In this document: positions 36,853-46,433 of the stretch, piece by piece
Numbering within the stretch: the first letter of the stretch is position 1
Layout of the letters: every line of letters begins with the position of its first letter
DNA from: Nostoc flagelliforme FACHB-838
Lineage (GTDB): Bacteria > Cyanobacteriota > Cyanobacteriia > Cyanobacteriales > Nostocaceae
NCBI RefSeq assembly: GCF_014698065.1
Contig: NZ_JACJSI010000029.1
Location: forward strand, 16,949-80,948
Length of the DNA: 64,000 nt
Direction of reading: 5' to 3'
The notes under the pieces: model-generated
What the model saw: only the letters and a program-made list of their open reading frames with translations
Databases searched by the model: none
What the model was told of the DNA's origin: nothing
Translations under genes and position numbers: made by a program

Positions 36853-38681
36853 AAAACGACCTCCTGCGGCGTTTCTGGAAATTGCAAGGAGTGTAGACGA
36901 TGGTAGAAACCACGGACAGCCAGCAATTCCTCGTGTGTTCCCATCTCCACAACCTTTCCCTGCTCCAGAACCACAATTCGATCTGCTCGTTGAATCGTCG
37001 AAAGTCGATGGGCAATGATAAACGTAGTCCGGCCTTCGATCAGGCGATCTAAAGCTTCCAGCAGTAAATTCTCAGTCTGGGCATCCAGGGCAGAAGTAGG
37101 TTCATCGAGAATCAGCACTGGCGCATCCTTAAGCAACGCCCGGGCGATCGCTATTCGCTGTCTCTGTCCTCCAGAGAGGAGCGCTCCTCTTTCGCCAATC
37201 AAGGTGTCATAGCCTTGGGGCAATCGTTGGATAAAGTCGTCCGCCTTAGCCGCTTTCGCTGCTGCGACAATTTTCTCTAGGCTTGCCTCTGGACACGCGT
37301 AGGCAATATTTTGTGCTACCGAGAGGGGCAGCAAAAACGGCTCTTGCAGCACTAGGGCAATTTGCGATCGCAAGCTTTCCAATTGCACACCTCTTAGATC
37401 CACCCCATCAAAGAGAATTCGTCCCTGCCAGGGGTCAAAAAAGCGGGGAATCAGGGAAACCAGTGTACTCTTACCAGCACCTGTCGCGCCTACTAGGGCG
37501 ATCGTTTCTCCTGGTCGCGCTTCCAGGGTAATTTCTTGGAGGACGGGATAGTTAGGTTCGTAACCGAAGGTGACTTTCTCTAAACATACGTGTCCCCGTC
37601 CTCCTGCTGGATGAGCAGGCAATGGTCTGGCAGTAGGGGCATCTTGCACCCCATTTTTAGCATCCAAAACCTCTAACACTCGATCTATATTGGCATCTAC
37701 AGACTTTAGACTCCCGTAGGTGCCAAATAGTCCCTTAAATGCTCCTTGTATAGACTGGAGATATGCTAAGAATACGAGCAGGCTGCCGATAGTCATAGCC
37801 CCTAATAACACCTGCTGCCCGCCCACATACAGAACGATCGCAGTACCGATGGTTGTCACAGTCCCATTTGCCACACTGTAAACGCTCTTGAGCAGAGTTT
37901 CACGTTGTGATAAAACAACTGCGTCTGCCGCTAAATGTTCAAACTGCCGGGTATTGTAACTCTCTCTACCAAATGCCTGGATCATAGGGATTGCTGTTAC
38001 CGTTTGGTGGACAAAACTGGTGAGCCGTGACTGGGCTTCGCGGTTAAGTTTTGTCCGGCGCTTGAGTCGGGAACCAAAAACAAGGGCTGAACCGCCCATC
38101 ACTGGTGCTACGAAAAGCGAAAGCAGCGTTAGTAAAGGACTCAGATTCCAGGCGACGATGCTGATAGTTGCTAGCGTCAGCAAGTGTTGCACAGGTGAAA
38201 TCAGCAAAGCACTGCTCAAGGTGTAAACGCAATAAGTATCTCCGGCCAAACGGCTGAGGGAATCACCAACAGTCCGTTGGTTATGGAACAACAGTGAAAG
38301 GCGTTGCAAACGATAGAACAGTTTCTGGGCCAGTTCGTAGACCATACCTTGCCCGACAGCACTCCAGACCCAGTTAAGACTAGTTTCCAAGGTAGCGTTT
38401 AGAGCATAAAGTCCAAGACTACAAACAGCGGCAATAACGACCAGCAGCATCGGTGTGAGCGCCAAGTTAAAAGTATCCAGAAATGAGCCAGCTAGCGGGG
38501 GGATTACTGCTTGACCGAAGGCATAATCCACCAGGATTTTCATTGGCCAAGGTTGAAGTGTTGCGGTGGCTGAAGTACCAGCTGTGAGACCGAGGATTGC
38601 TATTAAGGTACGCCAGTGGCGCAGTGGATATCGGAGCATCTGCCCGTATCGATGCGTTATCGCTTTGATCTCTTGCCTCAC
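36849..38681 (-). CDS. ABC exporter half-transporter (first of pair)
   Basis: 610 residues: membrane domain about 1-330, Walker A GATGAGKST near 400, signature LSGGQRQRIAIARALL near 503, Walker B PVLILDEPTSALD near 522. Both partners keep consensus ATP-site motifs. The membrane domains differ strongly. The DNA stretch 37556-37680 matches 35751-35875 of the partner at about 119 of 125 positions. Confidence 0.88.
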   Translation of the reverse strand: MRQEIKAITHRYGQMLRYPLRHWRTLIAILGLTAGTSATATLQPWPMKILVDYAFGQAVIPPLAGSFLDTFNLALTPMLLVVIAAVCSLGLYALNATLETSLNWVWSAVGQGMVYELAQKLFYRLQRLSLLFHNQRTVGDSLSRLAGDTYCVYTLSSALLISPVQHLLTLATISIVAWNLSPLLTLLSLFVAPVMGGSALVFGSRLKRRTKLNREAQSRLTSFVHQTVTAIPMIQAFGRESYNTRQFEHLAADAVVLSQRETLLKSVYSVANGTVTTIGTAIVLYVGGQQVLLGAMTIGSLLVFLAYLQSIQGAFKGLFGTYGSLKSVDANIDRVLEVLDAKNGVQDAPTARPLPAHPAGGRGHVCLEKVTFGYEPNYPVLQEITLEARPGETIALVGATGAGKSTLVSLIPRFFDPWQGRILFDGVDLRGVQLESLRSQIALVLQEPFLLPLSVAQNIAYACPEASLEKIVAAAKAAKADDFIQRLPQGYDTLIGERGALLSGGQRQRIAIARALLKDAPVLILDEPTSALDAQTENLLLEALDRLIEGRTTFIIAHRLSTIQRADRIVVLEQGKVVEMGTHEELLAVRGFYHRLHSLQFPETPQEVVL

Positions 38682-38739
38682 TTACAGATTTACCTCCCGT
38701 CTAGTCATTTCATTTGTTACTGGAGTACCAAGACGTTCG

Positions 38740-39306
38740 TCAGGACTGTAATATTGCACTTTCTCTGACAGACTTGTTGCTGGTGGTTTGTATTGGCAGC
38801 AACTTCACTCTTCTGGCAACAATCTCTAGTACTTGATAGAGAATACGTCCCAACTGGAAGTTCTGATATAAGATGAAAGCGGCGTTGAGGATACCTACTG
38901 CAATTGTGACTGTTGCTATTTCTGGCATTCCCAGAACGATCGCCAGAATTGTGAAGAGACAATAGCCAACCATAGCCATAGTTGCGAACTGTGACATTCT
39001 CAGAGCACACCGCATCCTCAAAACTCTTTTGTTACCTCCATGATTTTCGGTACATACTTTGAGCTGAACTTTTGACCAAATCCCCTGGTAAATCTCTAAA
39101 TCCCAGTCGCTCCAGCCTTGATCCATTGCAATGAAATACTTGGAAGGCAGGAGTAAATCCATTACCTTTTGCAGCAGGTTCTCCTTTTCCATTCCTGTCT
39201 CTGTCCAATAGGACAACTCATAGGCGCGATCGCGCCAGGAAATATTTACTCTGCTGGCTGGCGAATCAAACTTAATTAATTCTGCTTGAGTTAGTGTTTG
39301 AGTCAT
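38740..39306 (-). CDS. orphan membrane protein of the glycan island
   Basis: 188 residues, not recognised. The N-terminal 105 residues are soluble (RDRAYELSYWTETGMEKENL, then WSDWDLEIYQGIWSKVQLKV and ENHGGNKRVLRMRCALR). Two membrane helices follow (about 110-150). The conserved-looking Trp/Gly segments suggest a real domain. It sits 24 bases after the GH/GT2 gene and 58 before the ABC genes, so it probably belongs to their assembly machinery. Confidence 0.65.
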   Translation of the reverse strand: MTQTLTQAELIKFDSPASRVNISWRDRAYELSYWTETGMEKENLLQKVMDLLLPSKYFIAMDQGWSDWDLEIYQGIWSKVQLKVCTENHGGNKRVLRMRCALRMSQFATMAMVGYCLFTILAIVLGMPEIATVTIAVGILNAAFILYQNFQLGRILYQVLEIVARRVKLLPIQTTSNKSVRESAILQS

Positions 39307-39330
39307 TTTTTTAGATGCTTCTATTTTTCT

Positions 39331-41394
39331 TTACAGCTCATCAAACTTTATCGGTTCCGCTTTCTTAAGTTCCTTGATGCGCCATTTGTATCGCTCTATA
39401 CTACGTACAAGCGGGCCCAGGTAAATCAGCAGTGCCACAAGCAACCGTGCCCTTTTTTTGGCAAAACGAGAGTCAATTCGCGCTTGTATAGCACCAGCTA
39501 CACACCAGGTAAAAGAGATGAGGAACATTGCTGCACCGAACCACGGGCGATGGCCAGACAAAAGCGCGGACACAAATAGGATTAAAGCTGCGATATTCCA
39601 CTCTAGTGTGAGGGGGAGGTAAGAGATGAGAGAGGAGGAAGGCTCGTACAAGGTTTGAAACAAACCGCGACCAAACACCCCAGAGTAGATAATTGGTTGA
39701 CCAATACGAAGAAATGTAGATAAATCTCCGTAGATTCTCCCCAACCAAGAGGGCTGCCCCAGAAGGTTAAAGCGGTAGGGATGCTTAAAATAAACGAGTG
39801 CTTCTGCTTTGCCATAGCCTTGCTGCTGTTTGAGATAGGCAGCTACTGTGTTACGGCGAAAATGCCATACTATTGCCGTTGGGCTAAAACCAATGGTGTA
39901 ACCTTTATCTTGCAGTCGCCAACAGATATCGACATCATCACCAGCAGTACGAAATATCGGGTTGAAGCCGTTAATTTCTTCTAGAATCTCCCGACGAAAA
40001 GCCATGTTGCAGCCAGCAATATGTTCGGCTACCTCATCACTCAAAAGTATGTGGGTAGGTACGCCAGGAGAGACGGCAACGCAGGCGGGAACAAGAGAGT
40101 CTTCCGGGGGAGATAAGTTTGGCCCACCTACGGCACCTACATCAGAGGAAAGAAACTTGGCGACCAGATAGGTGAGCCAGTCTGGATCTACCATACAATC
40201 AGAATCGGTATAGGCGACAATCTCGCCAGTAGCGGCAGCCATACCAACGTTGCGGGCGACGCTTAATCCCTTGTTTTCTTGGTTAATTAGGCGTACATAG
40301 TCGTAACGCTGAGTGATTTCGAGAGTGCGATCGCGCGATCCATCATTAACTACAATTACTTCATAGTTGGGATAGTTGACTTCTTTGAGAGAAGCTAGAC
40401 AACTATCCATCGTGCGTTCAGCATTGTAAGCGCATACAACCACTGAGACTTTGGGATACTCAGGTAACGCTGGCGGCAGAGGTGCTGTGTAATATTCCTG
40501 AACTGTCTGGAAAGCTGGTTTTTTAAGCCGTTCGGCATCAACTAAACCAAAAGCCCAGTCCTGTATGGCATATCCACCAGTAAACCATTCATCCGTCCAA
40601 GAAAAGATGATCGTTCCTGCTGCTCCCATCTCAAAACTAGATGACAGCTTTTGAGAAAGAATTTCGGCTTGAACTTGGGTTCCTTCACCCATCGAGTCAA
40701 CGCCAAACTCACTCAGTACTAGAGGTTTATCCTCAGTAAGGTTATGAAGCCGAGAGAGGTAGCGGCGAAAATCTTGTTCTCGATGCAGGTAAACGTTAAA
40801 GCATGAGAAATCAGTAAAGTCAATATTTAAATACTCAGTGCAAGGATAATTGGCATAGCTTACTAAACCTTCAGGATCACTGGATTTTGCTACCGCCATT
40901 AACTCTTTGATAAAAGCCCGAACTGGTTTTGCTCCATGCCATCGGACAATATCTGGAGAAATCTCATTGCCCACTAAATAGGCAAAGGTGGCGGCATGAC
41001 CCCGGCAAACTTTAACTCCTTGAGCAATGCAGTTACGGATTTCTGCTTTCACAGCAGAAGAGTCGAGGAAGGCAATATGCTGAGACCAAGGTATACCAAT
41101 TAACAGCCTAAGACCATAGATTGCAGCTAGATCCAAAAGCCAATCAGGTGGAACAGTATAGGTACGCAGACAGTTAGCACCCATTTCTGCAATCATGGCG
41201 AAATCTTTTTCCACAACTGATTTTTCTGGAAAGGACTCACCGTGGCTACCGATGGAGAAAGGGCCGTAACTAACTCCTTTAAGAAAAAACTTTTTCTCTC
41301 TAATAAAGAAAAACTTACCTTTTACTGTGACTACCTCGCCTTTTGCAAGTGGTTCACCACAGAAGCCAGAAGGTGTTGAAGTCAGATTTAGCAA
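39331..41394 (-). CDS. glycoside hydrolase (GH2-like)/GT2 glycosyltransferase fusion
   Basis: 687 residues. Residues 25-310 are a TIM-barrel glycosidase domain like family 2/5 enzymes: FFLKGVSYGPF, acid/base candidate Glu in VGNEISP near 143, nucleophile candidate Glu in VLSEFGVD near 226, then IIFSWTDEWFTGG. Residues 315-560 are a GT2 enzyme: VSVVVCAYNAERTMDSCLAS, VVNDGSRDRT, AYTDSDCMVDPDWL, and AGDDVDICWRLQDKGY. The C-terminus has about four membrane helices. No ATG is near; a TTG at 41394 after GGGGG fits. Start of the island; may build and trim the same glycan at the plasma membrane. Confidence 0.82.
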   Translation of the reverse strand: MLNLTSTPSGFCGEPLAKGEVVTVKGKFFFIREKKFFLKGVSYGPFSIGSHGESFPEKSVVEKDFAMIAEMGANCLRTYTVPPDWLLDLAAIYGLRLLIGIPWSQHIAFLDSSAVKAEIRNCIAQGVKVCRGHAATFAYLVGNEISPDIVRWHGAKPVRAFIKELMAVAKSSDPEGLVSYANYPCTEYLNIDFTDFSCFNVYLHREQDFRRYLSRLHNLTEDKPLVLSEFGVDSMGEGTQVQAEILSQKLSSSFEMGAAGTIIFSWTDEWFTGGYAIQDWAFGLVDAERLKKPAFQTVQEYYTAPLPPALPEYPKVSVVVCAYNAERTMDSCLASLKEVNYPNYEVIVVNDGSRDRTLEITQRYDYVRLINQENKGLSVARNVGMAAATGEIVAYTDSDCMVDPDWLTYLVAKFLSSDVGAVGGPNLSPPEDSLVPACVAVSPGVPTHILLSDEVAEHIAGCNMAFRREILEEINGFNPIFRTAGDDVDICWRLQDKGYTIGFSPTAIVWHFRRNTVAAYLKQQQGYGKAEALVYFKHPYRFNLLGQPSWLGRIYGDLSTFLRIGQPIIYSGVFGRGLFQTLYEPSSSLISYLPLTLEWNIAALILFVSALLSGHRPWFGAAMFLISFTWCVAGAIQARIDSRFAKKRARLLVALLIYLGPLVRSIERYKWRIKELKKAEPIKFDEL

Positions 41395-41861
41395 ATTACC
41401 CCCGACAATTCACTGCAAATTTATTTCCTCTCTGCTGAAACGCTAGCCCAATTTACTTAAAAGAGAAACACACAGAAACACACAGATACTTACATGATTA
41501 ACGCATCCGCAGCATATTGCGTTAATAGCACCACAACCGCTATCAATTAACAATCTTGTAATATTTAAACTGTCTCAGTAGTGCGTTTGCGATCGCGTTT
41601 ACGAAAATGTATAAGTTAACGTATATTTTCAGTCTAGTTTTGTATTCAGTTGGTCACTCATCTGCGTAAAAATGCTCTAACTCAGCAACTGGCGTTGCTG
41701 AGTCAGTTCAAAAATTTGCGGTTGAATACATGAACTTATCCCACTCATCTAAAAATCCCTACTTCTTTTCATAAAATGTGCTTGAAAACTTTAATTTTTC
41801 GTTTTCATTCCTCAATAAGCTTAAATTTTGTAGCACAGATATTATCGAATAGAATTCAGGA
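41395..41861. other. promoter region of the glycan island
   Basis: No gene. The sequence should hold the promoter for the minus-strand island starting at 41394. Low-complexity AAACACACAGAAACACACAG near 41467-41485 and a HIP1-containing stretch near 41590. I could not assign -35/-10 boxes. Confidence 0.4.
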
Positions 41862-42008
41862 GTCATATCATGTTCGACTTAATACTTATGTCATTGCGAG
41901 CGTAGCGCGGCAATCCCAAACCTTTGCGATTGCTTCTGCGATTGCTTCATTCCACTTCGTTGCATTCGCAATGACATATTATAAGTGATTTGCCGAACAT
42001 GATATCAT
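41862..42008. repeat. MITE-like palindromic element (ATATCATGTTCG ends)
   Basis: About 147 bp. Left end GTCATATCATGTTCG (41862-41876) and right end CGAACATGATATCAT (41994-42008) are inverted repeats. Inner ATGTCATTGCGA and CGCAATGACAT pair as well, as does the rest in part. Contains GCGAGCGTAGCGCGGCAATC, a common Nostoc repeat motif. A matching solo end lies at 16995-17030. Confidence 0.75.
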
Positions 42009-42070
42009 ACCAATTCACAAAAATAGTGATAAGCTGATGCGCGCCTAAATTGTATAAACACTCTTTACGG

Positions 42071-42118
42071 TCGTTAACTGTTAACTGTTAACTGTTGACG
42101 GTTAACGGTTATCAGTCA
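42071..42118. repeat. heptamer short tandem repeat (TTAACTG)
   Basis: Three perfect GTTAACT units then diverged copies (GTTGACG, GTTAACG, GTTATCA). Intergenic, of the typical heterocystous-cyanobacterial heptamer type. Confidence 0.75.
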
Positions 42119-42191
42119 TCAGCTTTCATGCAAATGTTCAAGTTAAATGCGTAACAGCTTACAGCGTATTTCAGGTAAATGAAGTACACGG

Positions 42192-42219
42192 GTAGGGGCA
42201 CAACATGTTGTGTCCCTAC
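42192..42219. repeat. near-perfect palindrome, GTAGGGGCACAA type
   Basis: GTAGGGGCACAA and TTGTGTCCCTAC flank the centre CATG. A related half (GTAGGGGCATGGCATTG) recurs near 42272. This is the common Nostoc 'GTAGGGGC' hairpin repeat. Confidence 0.65.
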
Positions 42220-42393
42220 GATTATCTGTACCTCACGCCTGTTGCAATCTGCTGTATATATAGATTTCTCGTAGGGGCATGGCATTGCTCAATTTCAGCC
42301 AATAGACGAAATATTACAAAAAATTTGATGCTACATATACTAACTTTAAAAGGGGTAGTTCTAAAACTGTTACTACTGTGGTTTATAACCCTA

Positions 42394-44736
42394 CTATATG
42401 CTGCTATATCTGATCAATCTTTTAGGGGTGGGTAACAATAACGTTGCCAAAATATTCTCTGTTAGAGTGGGAGTTATTTTACAAGTACTATTGAGACAAT
42501 CTACTAATAACTGGTTGGCAGTGTAATACTGTTTGAGTACTTCTTTGTGCTGCTCACTGAACTGCCATTGATGACCAATATTACGACACCGAACTATCAC
42601 CAACCTCAATTCATTAGCCCAAGTCTGACCATTAGCATTCCACCATTCTTTTAACTTTTCTTTGCCTTGAACTGGAGTCGGTAATTGTTCTTTAAGTTTT
42701 TGCAAAGAATGCTGTAACTCAGGATTGCAGGCAAGAGTTCGGTCATCAGGGAGAGCAAAGCTTAAAGCCAAAATTCGATCCAAAGACGGCTCGTGAAGCA
42801 GGGCAAGGCTTAACTGAAGGGCACACTGAAGAGCTATATCTAAAGCTAAATCAGGAGTAAGATTATTAGTGAGCCTGAGATCGATACCAAGGGAAAAAGC
42901 CAAGTCATTAGTCAAGTTCAGGTCGTCGAGAAGTTCTAGTGTAAGATAAAAAGCACGAATAGCTACTCTTTTATGGGTAGACTGAACTGAAAGGGACTTA
43001 TGATTAACCCAGTTAAAGAACTTTTGCAATTGCTTATCAAAGGCGACAAGCTGATCAATATCTTGCTTCATAAATTGCAACAGACAAATGGGATCATCCA
43101 ACATGCCAGCAGTTAGTAAAAATATTTTGCGCCAACGTGGTTCACGCAAATGGCTAACCAACTCAATTAATTTTTTTTCTAATATTTGTGGGTTGGGACT
43201 AGTAACAATATTTTTAGCTGTTAAATACTCCTGAAAAACTATATGCGAGAACGAGTAAATTCCCCGTGCCTGCTCTATTAATAATCCATTTGTTTCAAGC
43301 AATTTCAGCACTACTTCACTGTTGAGTTGCAGTACTTCCGGCTCAGTTTGGTCTATGGGTAAGTTACAAAGGTAGTCTGTAATGTATTGCTGGACATTAC
43401 TTTGTGTGAAAAAGTAATGACCTTGCTTAAAGGTAATAGCAGCAATTTGACTCAGCAGCCCAAACTTTTGAGGTAAAGACAAACGAAGATAAATTTCATT
43501 TCGTTTAATGTTCCTTACTTTATCCCAGCGATTGAGCAAAATGTCCAATCCTTGCTTGTAAAGTTCGACCTTTCTAACTGGAAAGTCTGAGCGGCCTTGG
43601 AATACACAACAAACCAGGTTAAGCAAAAGTGGCGTTACGACCAGTTCTCGAATTTGTTTATTCTCTAATAACTGTAGTTTTTCCACGAACTGACAAGTTA
43701 AGGCTTGTCCTTTTTCTAGGGAATTATTGCTAACATTAATAAACCAGTTTTGGACAAAAGCCTCAATTTGGGAGGAGTCAAAATCAGCAATTTCAACATC
43801 GCTAAATTCTTCAAACCGATACTGTTGGGAACCAATCCGACATGTAATAATAAACTGGTTTTTGTAATACTTTTCCGCAAAAATCGCAATTTTACTGATT
43901 ATTGTTTGGTTATCATCTTCTGGAATTTCATCTAAACCATCCAGCAAAACTAATATTTTGCCGTCAATTAATAATGCTTGGATTTCTGGATCTGAAGCAC
44001 CGCAGTCGGTAAGTTCTTGACTAATATAGTTCAACAAACTGTACTTTCCTGTTTCTCTAGCATCCTCAGCAAAGTTCCTCAAACGAATAAAAATAGGTAT
44101 CCGGTCTGATAGTAATTTGCCTTGATTGCATTGCATGGTAATATACTTTAAAAATGTAGTTTTCCCAGACCCTGGTTTACCTAGTACCATTAGTTTGGGA
44201 TAGGTGATAACTGCTTGTATTGCAGAGACTCGTTCTTGATAAAGTTGATTAAAATCAAAACAGTCGAACTCTTCTGGAATAGACTCTTGTAGATCGAGGA
44301 TATCTAACCATCTTCGACTTGTAATATTATTCAGAATATTGGTGTCGACATAAATTTCTTCTAGCTGAATTGGTTGAGGGATATCTAACAACCGAGTAGT
44401 GGCACATTGGGATTGAATCTTATCACTTCGATGCGATCGCAACATTTGCACCAAGCTTTCGACATCTTGACAGTTTTCCCATGTCTGGTTGTTTTCTGTC
44501 AGTAGCCTCTGATCCGGTAGTTGAGCAATGTCTTGCCAATCTAAACCGAGTTGAAAGCAAATCTCCATAAAATTCTGACGCTCAATCGGCTTGCCTGTAA
44601 AAAATTTCCAGATTGATTGGCGAGTCTCAAGCCCTACCTCACTAGCTAAATACTCTTGCGTCCACTCCCTGACTTTGAAAGCCCTTTTTGCTTTCTCAAT
44701 ACCTACAGTAGATGCTTTCAACGAACGTCGTGCCAT
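42394..44736 (-). CDS. NACHT-domain STAND ATPase with HTH-like N-terminus
   Basis: 780 residues. Residues 1-75 look like a helix-turn-helix domain (WTQEYLASEVGLETRQSIWK). Residues 170-340 are a NACHT NTPase: Walker A GKPGSGKTT near 187, Walker B ILVLLDGLDEIPEDD near 256-270, and FIITCRIGSQQYRFEEF as sensor region. A winged-helix/helical part (GIYSFSHIVFQEYLTAKNIV, about 490-510) and a Leu-rich C-terminal helical region follow. STAND ATPases sense a ligand and switch on an output; bacterial NACHT proteins can be phage-defence factors, but a regulatory role is equally possible here. No associated effector gene. Confidence 0.82.
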   Translation of the reverse strand: MARRSLKASTVGIEKAKRAFKVREWTQEYLASEVGLETRQSIWKFFTGKPIERQNFMEICFQLGLDWQDIAQLPDQRLLTENNQTWENCQDVESLVQMLRSHRSDKIQSQCATTRLLDIPQPIQLEEIYVDTNILNNITSRRWLDILDLQESIPEEFDCFDFNQLYQERVSAIQAVITYPKLMVLGKPGSGKTTFLKYITMQCNQGKLLSDRIPIFIRLRNFAEDARETGKYSLLNYISQELTDCGASDPEIQALLIDGKILVLLDGLDEIPEDDNQTIISKIAIFAEKYYKNQFIITCRIGSQQYRFEEFSDVEIADFDSSQIEAFVQNWFINVSNNSLEKGQALTCQFVEKLQLLENKQIRELVVTPLLLNLVCCVFQGRSDFPVRKVELYKQGLDILLNRWDKVRNIKRNEIYLRLSLPQKFGLLSQIAAITFKQGHYFFTQSNVQQYITDYLCNLPIDQTEPEVLQLNSEVVLKLLETNGLLIEQARGIYSFSHIVFQEYLTAKNIVTSPNPQILEKKLIELVSHLREPRWRKIFLLTAGMLDDPICLLQFMKQDIDQLVAFDKQLQKFFNWVNHKSLSVQSTHKRVAIRAFYLTLELLDDLNLTNDLAFSLGIDLRLTNNLTPDLALDIALQCALQLSLALLHEPSLDRILALSFALPDDRTLACNPELQHSLQKLKEQLPTPVQGKEKLKEWWNANGQTWANELRLVIVRCRNIGHQWQFSEQHKEVLKQYYTANQLLVDCLNSTCKITPTLTENILATLLLPTPKRLIRYSSI

Positions 44737-45365
44737 AAAACAGTTTTGAATCTCCAGCTATTAATTTAGGTGAAGTATTAAATAAATTAACGATTAATTA
44801 TTAATTTCTATTTGTGTTATATGTTACTTCAAAGTTTGAGTTTTATAAACTTTTCTTTAATAGCTAAAAAAATCCAATAGCTAAATCAATAGTGTAGTGA
44901 GCGTAATTAATGTAGTAAAATTAAATGTTTATCAAGATTAGTTTTTGATAGATTTTAACAATAAGTAATTTAGAATAGTAGTTTCCTCCCTCTTATGGCT
45001 TATTTTTTATCAAAAAAGAATGACTTTTAGCCTTTTGTTATTTTAAATACTATTAAATGTAATAAAAGTAACAAAAGTAGGAAAAGTAGGATAAATAGAC
45101 AAATTGAAGTAAACTCAGCTGACATAACTTATACATTAAGTCATACATTCTCCTGAACGCGATCGCAAACATACTTATTACACACTGGTATTTATGTAAA
45201 GGCTTGTGCTAGATACCACAACATTGGGCGCAGTCGAAAGAGACAGTCTTGTAAGTGATTCTTGATGCGACGTAGCTCGTCTTGAAGAAATAGTTTTGTA
45301 GTGTTTGTAGTAAGTCGACGAAGGTTTTTTACAAAACCAAGCTCTACCTATCAGGTTTGACATTC
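44737..45365. other. intergenic region between divergent NACHT and sugar-cluster genes
   Basis: AT-rich, no gene seen. A short purine repeat (AAAAGTAACAAAAGTAGGAA, about 45064-45083) is present. Both divergent promoters must be here but I cannot place them with confidence. Confidence 0.4.
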
Positions 45366-46433
45366 ATGAAAATACTGGTAACTGGAACTGAAGGCTATAT
45401 CGGTTCTTTATTAGCCCCAATCTTGATGCAACATGGTCATGAGGTTATTGGAGTTGACACAGGATTCTACAAAGTTGGTTGGCTGTACAACGGAACCGAA
45501 CTCACAGCCAAAACTCTTAATAAAGATATCCGCCATATCACAGTTGAAGATTTGCAAGGTGTTGAAGCAGTCATTCATTTAGCTGAACTTTCCAACGATC
45601 CCGCCGGACAGTTACGTCCTGATGTGACTTATGAAATTAACCATCAAGGCTCAGTTCAACTTGCTCAACTAGCTAAAACAGCCGGTGTGCGTCGCTTTGT
45701 CTATACGTCTTCGTGCAGTGTCTATGGCATTGGTACTGATGAATATGTTACGGAGGAGTCTCCTGTCAACCCCCAAACTGCGTATGCTGAATGTAAAACC
45801 TTGGTAGAGCGAGATGTCAAGTTATTAGCTGACGATACTTTCTCTCCTACCTTTTTGCGGAATGCCACTGCCTACGGCGCATCTCCCAGAATGCGCTTTG
45901 ATATTGTGTTAAATAACCTGTCTGGGCTGGCATGGACGACTAAAGAAATCAAGATGATAAGCGACGGTACTCCTTGGCGACCACTAGTTCATTTGCTAGA
46001 CATTTGCAAAGCAATTGTATGTACCCTAGAAGCTCCGCGCGACATTATTCACAACCAAATTTTCAATGTGGGTGACACTGCTGGCAACTATAAAGTCAAA
46101 GAAATTGCCCAGATAGTAGCTGAAGTTTTTACTGGATGCCAACTTTCTTTTGGTGACACTAGTGCCGATAACCGCAGCTATCGGGTTTCTTTCGAGAAGA
46201 TTAACACCAGACTACCGGGATTTAAGTGTGAGTGGAATGCAGTTAAAGGTACACAGCAATTGTTCGATGTGTTTACTGCTATCGATATGTCAGAATCCAC
46301 CTTTTTATTTAAAGGGTTCACTCGCTTAAAGCAGCTGGAGTATTTGATTCGGACTCAACAAATAGATCAAAATTTCTTCTGGAATAAGTCATGCTATTCA
46401 CAGAAACTGCACTCAAAGGTGCATTCGTTATAG
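45366..46433 (+). CDS. NAD-dependent sugar epimerase/dehydratase (extended SDR)
   Basis: 355 residues from ATG 45366 (a TTG at 45357 is less likely). The Rossmann motif is GTEGYIGS at about 7-14 and the catalytic pair is YAECK; SSCSVYG is the Ser-containing strand. It acts on a nucleotide-activated sugar in the cytosol. The C-terminal 14 codons overlap the next gene by 43 bases. First gene of a plus-strand cluster with a 3,5-epimerase, C-methyltransferase and cytidylyltransferase, so it may reduce or dehydrate a CDP- or dTDP-deoxysugar. Confidence 0.82.
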   Translation: MKILVTGTEGYIGSLLAPILMQHGHEVIGVDTGFYKVGWLYNGTELTAKTLNKDIRHITVEDLQGVEAVIHLAELSNDPAGQLRPDVTYEINHQGSVQLAQLAKTAGVRRFVYTSSCSVYGIGTDEYVTEESPVNPQTAYAECKTLVERDVKLLADDTFSPTFLRNATAYGASPRMRFDIVLNNLSGLAWTTKEIKMISDGTPWRPLVHLLDICKAIVCTLEAPRDIIHNQIFNVGDTAGNYKVKEIAQIVAEVFTGCQLSFGDTSADNRSYRVSFEKINTRLPGFKCEWNAVKGTQQLFDVFTAIDMSESTFLFKGFTRLKQLEYLIRTQQIDQNFFWNKSCYSQKLHSKVHSL

